NCBI GenBank assembly: GCA_945614335.1
Contig: CALZAP010000065.1
Location: 1 to 7,219, forward strand
Source: an uncultured Prevotella sp.
Lineage (GTDB): Bacteria > Bacteroidota > Bacteroidia > Bacteroidales > Bacteroidaceae
Length of the DNA stretch: 7,219 bases
Direction of reading: 5' to 3'
Part shown: in pieces, positions 1 to 4,805 of the stretch
How the letters are laid out: each line of letters opens with the position of its first letter
Position numbering within the stretch: the first letter of the stretch is position 1
Notes under the pieces: generated by a model
The model's input: the letters and a program-made list of their open reading frames with translations, nothing else
Told to the model about the DNA's origin: nothing
Databases searched by the model: none
Program-made: the position numbers and the translations under genes

Positions 1-1081
1 TGTCGTGAAGCAGGTAGCGCGGATGAAGCTGTATGGACTCTCCGAAAATGTTTTCTACAGCCGATTCCCACCGGGGCGTGCTTATGTCTGTCCAGCGCAA
101 AAAACCTTCCTCCTCCATTGGTTTCCCCTTGTTGGCATTTCCTGGCTTCTTCTGGTTCTCGAGCCATTTCTCGTGTCTCATTATTCTCATTTTGCGGTCG
201 AAGGTTTTCATCATCAGCACACTGTCCTTTATGTGTGTCGTATCGCGGAAGTCGGCCAGCATTTTCTTCCTTTCCTTTTCTCCTTTTGCAATCATCTTCG
301 CCTTCGCCTTCGCTTCACGGGGAACTGTGAATGTGGCATGCTCCCAAGAGGCGAAGCCCCACATCAGGGCACAGGGGAGAACGATGGCGAGGAGAATGTA
401 TTTCACACGAAACAGGCGACGGCCGTTGACAAACAAGGCGTAGATATAGGTCTTGATACCGTTGCTAAGCGTGGTTCCCGCCGTGAAGAGAAACAACATC
501 CATGTCTGGCGGATGTTTAGCCTCCGTCCACGCTGCATGCACTTGCCGCTCACGTAGATGCTCATGAGCAACATAAACATGGAAGGACCGAAATGGTCGG
601 GAACAACGAAGGTGAGCAGGACGTAAGCGAACGAAAACAGCAGGTAGGCAAGCAACGTGGCGTCGATGCGGCTGATGCCAACTATCTCACGACAGATACG
701 GTAGATGAAGATGAAACTGTAGTAGGCAAAAAACACAAGCGGTATCATGACCACCACTTGTACAAGGTTCATGCCCGTAATGGCAGTTAGTCCTTCGTTC
801 AGCAGATGGAATGGATAAAGGAAGAAGGCCAGTAGAGGATGGCGGTATGGGTCGTAAGAGGCGTCCCATATTGTCAGTACGGTATAAGTGATAGGGTCGA
901 AGCCTGAAACCTGGAAGTTCCAGACGAATTGTTTCCAAACGGCTTTGCCTGTCAGGCTGAACACGTGGAAATATTTGCTCACTGCCATTATGTTCACAGT
1001 GATGAAAAGCGCGAGTGCCACAAGCGATGGTACAATCTCCTCGCGCTTTACGCGGAATGTCTTTAGAAATTCTTTAAACAT
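1..1081 (-). CDS. Polytopic membrane protein, possible GT-C-like glycosyltransferase, 3' end cut by window edge
   Basis: The frame starts at ATG 1081 behind a strong Shine-Dalgarno and stays open to the left edge, giving 360 residues with no stop. A short basic N-terminus (FRVKREE) is followed by a first helix at about 17-36. More hydrophobic segments lie near 82-96, 105-128, 141-162, 166-178, 194-208 and 228-246. After the first helix, DASYDPYRHPLLAF (73-86) resembles the Asp-containing loop and RHPL patch of GT-C-type enzymes that use polyprenyl-linked sugars. Residues about 254-325 form a highly charged, Lys-rich stretch, then a more ordinary soluble segment. I do not recognise a named gene; it may belong to the uncharacterised Bacteroidetes family DUF6080, from memory only. 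Position after UbiA and HAD genes suggests it uses, or helps handle, their lipid-linked product. Catalysis is inferred. Confidence 0.7.
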   Translation of the reverse strand, partial: MFKEFLKTFRVKREEIVPSLVALALFITVNIMAVSKYFHVFSLTGKAVWKQFVWNFQVSGFDPITYTVLTIWDASYDPYRHPLLAFFLYPFHLLNEGLTAITGMNLVQVVVMIPLVFFAYYSFIFIYRICREIVGISRIDATLLAYLLFSFAYVLLTFVVPDHFGPSMFMLLMSIYVSGKCMQRGRRLNIRQTWMLFLFTAGTTLSNGIKTYIYALFVNGRRLFRVKYILLAIVLPCALMWGFASWEHATFTVPREAKAKAKMIAKGEKERKKMLADFRDTTHIKDSVLMMKTFDRKMRIMRHEKWLENQKKPGNANKGKPMEEEGFLRWTDISTPRWESAVENIFGESIQLHPRYLLHD

Positions 1082-1088
1082 TTGTCTT

Positions 1089-1096
1089 ACCTCCTT
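1089..1096 (-). promoter_or_regulatory. Strong Shine-Dalgarno for the left-edge membrane protein
   Basis: The coding strand reads AAGGAGGT at 1096-1089, then seven bases (AAGACAA), then ATG at 1081. The site is the final, extended copy of the 8-base repeat array. It fixes the start of the gene that runs off the left edge. Confidence 0.75.
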
Positions 1097-1130
1097 ATCT
1101 CCTTAACTCCTTAACTCCTTAACTCCTTTA
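1091..1130 (-). repeat. Five tandem copies of an 8-base unit, TTAAGGAG on the coding strand
   Basis: Plus-strand units are CTCCTTAT (1091-1098), CTCCTTAA three times (1099-1122) and CTCCTTTA (1123-1130). The array spans the last codons of the HAD gene, its TAA stop (1105-1103), and the Shine-Dalgarno of the next gene. Because the unit is not a multiple of three and contains TAA, every reading frame stops within a few units, and every copy carries AAGGAG. Confidence 0.9.
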
Positions 1131-1702
1131 TAATAAGCTTCATCTGCCATTGACAATAGCTGAAAGTCGCCATGGCTGTCTCCATAAGCTACCAAATGAC
1201 AATTGTCTAAGTCTGGGCGGATGGAAAGCAGACGGCGTACTTTTTCATCTCCGTAACAGTTTGGCGTGGAGAAACGTCCGGTGAGGTGTCCTTCAATCAC
1301 CTCAGCCTCCGTTCCTATGACACAAACGTCTTCAGACTTGAAAAAAGGTCTCACCCAATTGACTATACTTGCGCTAATAACGTAGGTCTCAGCCCGCTCT
1401 GCAGTTAGTTTAGAGAGTAACTCGCTCATCTCCTCACGAAAGATGTCTCCATTGTTCTCCGCAAACCTTTGGCAATGGCTGTTGAACTGTTCTATTGTCA
1501 TGCCTTTGAAAAAATGGGCGAACACCCTCTGCTTTGTCTTGCCGTTGTCGTATATGCCAAGTTTCATAAGCAGCAGCCACGGCAGGTTGAGGAGGAAGCC
1601 CCAAAACATGCGCGTTTTGCCATATACGAACGAGATGAAGTCTATCAGCGTGTCGCTCTTGGTAATGGTACCGTCGAAATCAAATGCGTATATTGTTTTC
1701 AT
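1103..1702 (-). CDS. HAD-IB family phosphatase, candidate polyprenyl-phosphoryl-pentose phosphatase
   Basis: 199 residues, ATG start six bases after the UbiA stop, probably translationally coupled. All four HAD motifs are present: DFDGT with D8 and D10, S110 in ISAS, K154, and GDSHGD with D175 and D179. The cap region sits between the first and second motifs, as in the SerB/IB group. A hydrophobic stretch (about 33-50, FWGFLLNLPWLLLMKLG) suggests membrane association, as seen in the PgpC-like members that act on lipid phosphates. Paired with the UbiA enzyme, the likely role is dephosphorylation of polyprenyl-phosphoryl-5-phosphoribose; UbiA proteins carrying a fused HAD domain in other bacteria support the link. 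A phosphatidylglycerophosphatase C role is the main alternative. The last seven residues (GVKELRS) come from an 8-base tandem repeat. Confidence 0.82.
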   Translation of the reverse strand: MKTIYAFDFDGTITKSDTLIDFISFVYGKTRMFWGFLLNLPWLLLMKLGIYDNGKTKQRVFAHFFKGMTIEQFNSHCQRFAENNGDIFREEMSELLSKLTAERAETYVISASIVNWVRPFFKSEDVCVIGTEAEVIEGHLTGRFSTPNCYGDEKVRRLLSIRPDLDNCHLVAYGDSHGDFQLLSMADEAYYKGVKELRS

Positions 1703-1708
1703 GTTTAG

Positions 1709-2578
1709 TTACGTATAAATGATTATTGCGAACGACAAAAGCCATCCTGCTATTATCAATTGTATCATGCGGTCGGAAAGCACAAGTCGGGTAGGTTCAC
1801 CGCTACGCTCGTCAACCACGGTTAGCTGTATATACCGCAACAGACCGAGAATCACGAAGAAGCTTGTCATGTAGAGGTTTGGTGAACGGAAACGCTCCAT
1901 CACCTCAGGCGACACAGTATACATTATGTAGCACACAAGCATCACACCGCCTGTGATTGTAATGGCTTGGTTGATGAACGTAAGGTTGTAGCGTGACGTG
2001 TTTTTCCTTGGGGCCATACCGGTTTCATTCATTATCAGCACGTCGTCGCGTCGTTTTGCAAAAGAGAGAAACAGGGTGAGGAGGAAGGTCATCATCACAA
2101 TCCACCGGCTCAGCACGATGTCGGTGGCAATGCCTCCCGCCACAATACGGAGCACGAATCCTGCTGCCACTATGCAAACGTCGATAATGGCATAATGCTT
2201 CAGACGAATACAGTAGCAAAGGTTCATGACCAAATAAACGGCAATGACAACCGACAACTTGCTGTTGCTCAGCAATAGCAAAGGTAACGCCAAAGCCGCA
2301 ATGGACAGTAAGATGGCCATTACTGCGGCCTGCCGCTTGCTCACGAGGCCAGCAGCAATAGGTCTCTTGCTTTTTTTCGGATGCCTTCTGTCTGCCTCCA
2401 CGTCAACAATGTCGTTAACAGAGTATATGGCAGAAGCCGCAAAGGAGAAAGCGACGAAAGCCACTATGGAGGAAGTCCAGTCTGCCATGTCAAACAAACT
2501 GCCTCCGAAAAACAACGGGATGAAGATGAACACGTTCTTCACCCACTGGTATGGACGTAATATTTTCAGTATATTCAT
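1709..2578 (-). CDS. UbiA-family prenyltransferase, decaprenyl-phosphate phosphoribosyltransferase type
   Basis: 289 residues, ATG start, typical family length, about nine membrane helices. The first Asp-rich motif is NDIVDVEAD (55-63, with D56, D59, D63), followed by KRPIAAG (71-77). The second region is RLKHYAIIDV (125-134, D133). RWIVMMTFLLTLFLSFAKRRDD near 158-179 and SGEPTRLVLSDR (259-270) are typical of the branch that includes mycobacterial DPPR synthase (Rv3806c) rather than the ubiquinone or heme branches. That enzyme transfers phosphoribose from PRPP to a polyprenyl phosphate at the inner membrane. A HAD phosphatase follows six bases after its stop, consistent with removal of the 5-phosphate from the product. 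The true prenyl chain and sugar are not readable from sequence, and other UbiA substrates remain possible. Confidence 0.85.
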   Translation of the reverse strand: MNILKILRPYQWVKNVFIFIPLFFGGSLFDMADWTSSIVAFVAFSFAASAIYSVNDIVDVEADRRHPKKSKRPIAAGLVSKRQAAVMAILLSIAALALPLLLLSNSKLSVVIAVYLVMNLCYCIRLKHYAIIDVCIVAAGFVLRIVAGGIATDIVLSRWIVMMTFLLTLFLSFAKRRDDVLIMNETGMAPRKNTSRYNLTFINQAITITGGVMLVCYIMYTVSPEVMERFRSPNLYMTSFFVILGLLRYIQLTVVDERSGEPTRLVLSDRMIQLIIAGWLLSFAIIIYT

Positions 2579-2643
2579 TTCTTTTGAAACAATATTTTTA
2601 ATTCCACTTTTGGGAGAGATATTATTGGGGAGTTGATTTGTCT
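2579..2643. other. Intergenic gap of 65 bases before the UbiA gene
   Basis: This is the longest non-coding stretch in the window. It is AT-rich on the side nearest the UbiA start, and the start itself has only a weak purine run (AAAAGAA). I see no hairpin followed by a T run, and no match to the Bacteroidetes TTTG / TAnnTTTG promoter pattern in either case. An internal promoter cannot be excluded. Confidence 0.5.
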
Positions 2644-3663
2644 TTAACTCCTTAACTTCTTAACTCCTAACTCAATCCCCTTGTGCATAAGCCAGGCGAT
2701 GGGGAGGGTGATGAGAAGGGTGAGAAGGGCGGTGAGCCAATATCCGAGTGAGAGTGGCTTCAGCTGCTTCATCACAAACTCCACGTGAATGAGATAGAAC
2801 TCCAAGCTGACAGTGCCGATGAAGGCAAGGCAGCGTCGTGCTATAAGGGGAAAGTATTCGAACATTCGGCAAGCCAAAAGCGAAATACTTATCGAGAGCG
2901 GAATGTAGGCCATACGTTCAAGAAACAGAGGGAAGCGACCTCGCAGACCTCCTTCAAACAGAAGGCATACATAAGCGCTAAGGGCAAGCAACAAGGCCAC
3001 CATCACCCATGCGTCACGGCTCTCCTCGCGCCTTTCCTTCACCCATTGCCCTACGTTGATGCCAATGAGGAAAACAGGTATGCGGCTTATGAATATCTCA
3101 ATGTGGCGAAGGCTCGTCCAAAGGGTCGGGTCGTAGCGCATGGCTATACAAAACAGCATGAACACCACAGGCAGCCAACACCATGACCTCGACCTGTTGA
3201 GTAGTGTCATATAGGCTGGAGCCACCGTATAGAGTGTCATTATTGCAGGTATATACCAGAAATGCAGCTCGTTATATACAGTCCAAAATCCGTGGTAGTA
3301 AGTGATGTTCATACAGGTTTCCGCCAAGTCCATCTTACCATTTATATATAAAGGTATGAAGTAAAGGCAGGCTATTATCAACCATGCGGGATAGACCCTT
3401 ATATAACGACGCCAGTAGAATTGTTTCAGCGATGTGCCTTTCGACCATGCGAACCATAGCCCGATACCGCTAAGGAAAAGGAAGATGTCGACTCCCACGT
3501 TTCCGCAGCGGCTGAAGCAGTAGGCAAGGGTCTCGTTATGCCGTCCGCCTACATGAAACAGCAGGATGAAAAGCATGGCAAGTCCCATCAGCTCGCTTCT
3601 GTACTTGCTGAGCGACGACCATTGTAGTGTCCACTGATTATGTGAGTTGTTGTCTTGCGTCAT
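2644..3663 (-). CDS. Acyltransferase-3 family membrane protein, second of a tandem pair
   Basis: 339 residues from ATG at 3663, five bases after the stop of the preceding acyltransferase, with GAAGAGA just upstream. An in-frame start at 3741 would add 26 polar residues and overlap the preceding gene by 73 bases, so I reject it. Acyltransferase-3 features: YRSELMGLAMLFILLFHVG (21-39) with R22 and H37, GVDIFLFLSGIGL (57-69) with the usual Asp, then WRRYIRVYPAW (84-94), and a late FYLIH block. About ten membrane segments are expected, with no extra soluble domain. It resembles its upstream neighbour only at family motifs, so this is not a recent duplication; the pair probably acts on different positions or acceptors of an envelope glycan or lipid. 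Its last residues, GVKKLRS, are encoded by a degenerate 8-base repeat also seen at the end of the HAD gene. Confidence 0.85.
   Translation of the reverse strand: MTQDNNSHNQWTLQWSSLSKYRSELMGLAMLFILLFHVGGRHNETLAYCFSRCGNVGVDIFLFLSGIGLWFAWSKGTSLKQFYWRRYIRVYPAWLIIACLYFIPLYINGKMDLAETCMNITYYHGFWTVYNELHFWYIPAIMTLYTVAPAYMTLLNRSRSWCWLPVVFMLFCIAMRYDPTLWTSLRHIEIFISRIPVFLIGINVGQWVKERREESRDAWVMVALLLALSAYVCLLFEGGLRGRFPLFLERMAYIPLSISISLLACRMFEYFPLIARRCLAFIGTVSLEFYLIHVEFVMKQLKPLSLGYWLTALLTLLITLPIAWLMHKGIELGVKKLRS
2646..2675 (-). repeat. Degenerate 8-base repeat at the 3' end of the second acyltransferase gene
   Basis: On the plus strand CTCCTTAA (2648-2655), CTTCTTAA (2656-2663) and CTCCTAA (2664-2670) follow one another, with partial units on either side. 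On the coding strand the unit is TTAAGGAG. It encodes the final VKKLRS residues and runs up to the stop at 2646-2644. This is the same unit as at 1091-1130, where it encodes VKELRS at the end of another gene. Confidence 0.7.
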
Positions 3664-3668
3664 TCTCT

Positions 3669-4757
3669 TCAGCTTTTCTTTTCTTCGTGACTGTTCATTT
3701 TGGGTTGCGCTATCTTGTCCATCACCTGCTTGGTGAGCCAAGAGAAGGCCAAGGTGGCAATGAAATAGAGCAACAGACCGTCATACACCTCGCCATGGCG
3801 TGATATGGGAATGAAAATCTTACGGAAGACAGGGTGGATGACAAACATGGCTGCTGAAATAGTGCCAAACCAGACAAATGGGCTTAGTGCTTTCTCTGGC
3901 AACGACTTCACTAAACAAACAGCAGCCGCACAGATGGCAAAGGAAACCCATAGCCATGTATGGAAAGAGAAACAACCGGCTACGATGGCTGCCGAGAGAA
4001 GCAAGAGGCGCACCAGCCAATGGTAACGCGGCACATCGACATGCTCCAGTCGAAGATAGCGTGCGGCAAGCAGTCCGGCGCCAAAGGGCAGTATGCCTCC
4101 GATGAAATTATATCGCAACCAGTTCAGGTCGGTGCTTTCTGGGTCACATATCGCTTGGGCCAACCAACATAAGGCGATGAGGCCTACGGTGAAACCCCAA
4201 TGCCTGCGGAAGAGCAGCAGGCGATATACAAGATAGAGTTGCATCATAAGACCGAAAAACCAGTACGGGCCTGGCCAGATGGCCTCGTTAGGCTCGGGCA
4301 ACAGGTTTGCCACCATGCCAAAAAGGGCAAGCACGTTTTCGGCGGCATAACCGCGGGGACCGCGCGTAAGGTAGTCTACTACTATGAATGCGGCAAATCC
4401 CGGAACCATCATCCGCAGGAGCTTAAGGTAGTGGAATCGTGTGAATTGCCATACGGAGTGAGACAGGTTGCCTGCTTTGCGTTCATATTTCAATGTAAGG
4501 CCATAACCGCTGAGGAAGAGGAAGATGGGCACTCCATAGTGGCCGAAATATGAAAACAGCTGAACGGGCAGCATCTCGTCTGTACCAGCTGCGAAATAGT
4601 CGGCAAGCTGCTGGCTTCTGCTCATGTAAAACTTGTATTCGTTTTCCCTGATGGCAAACCAAAGCCAGTGGCAGTAGTTGTGAAGCATTATACCGAGAAT
4701 GGCGATGCCTCGCAGGGCGTCACATTCGGCCTTAGATAGCAATGAGTTGTTCTTCAA
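3669..4757 (-). CDS. Acyltransferase-3 family membrane protein, first of a tandem pair
   Basis: 362 residues, TTG start supported by GGAGGT seven bases upstream. It belongs to the acyltransferase-3 family (OatA/WecH type), integral membrane enzymes that O-acylate surface sugars, commonly with acetyl groups. The family signature at the N-terminus is visible: DALRGIAILGIMLHNYCHW at 13-31, with R16 and H26 where the conserved Arg and His are expected. GVPIFLFLSGYGL at 75-87 matches the second conserved block, with Pro where many members have Asp or Glu. About ten hydrophobic segments fill the rest, and FVIHPVFRK near 305 matches the conserved late His region. No SGNH extracytoplasmic domain is attached. 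It lies 48 bases after the NadD-EptA gene and 5 bases before the next acyltransferase, so it is very likely co-transcribed. The substrate cannot be told from sequence. Confidence 0.85.
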   Translation of the reverse strand: MKNNSLLSKAECDALRGIAILGIMLHNYCHWLWFAIRENEYKFYMSRSQQLADYFAAGTDEMLPVQLFSYFGHYGVPIFLFLSGYGLTLKYERKAGNLSHSVWQFTRFHYLKLLRMMVPGFAAFIVVDYLTRGPRGYAAENVLALFGMVANLLPEPNEAIWPGPYWFFGLMMQLYLVYRLLLFRRHWGFTVGLIALCWLAQAICDPESTDLNWLRYNFIGGILPFGAGLLAARYLRLEHVDVPRYHWLVRLLLLSAAIVAGCFSFHTWLWVSFAICAAAVCLVKSLPEKALSPFVWFGTISAAMFVIHPVFRKIFIPISRHGEVYDGLLLYFIATLAFSWLTKQVMDKIAQPKMNSHEEKKS

Positions 4758-4764
4758 TTTTCTT

Positions 4765-4770
4765 ACCTCC
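4765..4770 (-). promoter_or_regulatory. Shine-Dalgarno site that fixes a TTG start
   Basis: The coding strand reads GGAGGT at 4770-4765, then seven bases (AAGAAAA), then TTG at 4757-4755. The same GGAGGT plus seven-base spacing occurs before the ATG at 1081, which supports the TTG as the real start of the first acyltransferase gene. The 48-base gap to the preceding stop (4758-4805) shows no other clear signal. Confidence 0.7.
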
Positions 4771-4805
4771 GATTTTCTTTAATAACATTCAAGTTTTTCA
4801 TTAGC

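Noticed and set aside
5..520. Plus-strand 171-residue open frame (and the overlapping 33-443 frame)
   Set aside because: It lies opposite the membrane-protein gene, which has a strong ribosome site and coherent helices. The plus-strand protein has no recognisable domain.
687..938. Minus-strand 83-residue open frame
   Set aside because: It is out of frame inside the left-edge membrane protein gene and resembles nothing known.
1091..1130. CRISPR array or transcription terminator
   Set aside because: The units are only eight bases with no spacers, and they form no inverted repeat. They are better explained as a simple tandem repeat.
2785..3186. Plus-strand 133-residue open frame
   Set aside because: It lies opposite the second acyltransferase gene and shows no domain or ribosome site.
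3664..3741. Longer N-terminus for the second acyltransferase, starting at 3741
   Set aside because: It would overlap the preceding gene by 73 bases and add a polar segment unlike the family. ATG 3663 is five bases after the preceding stop.
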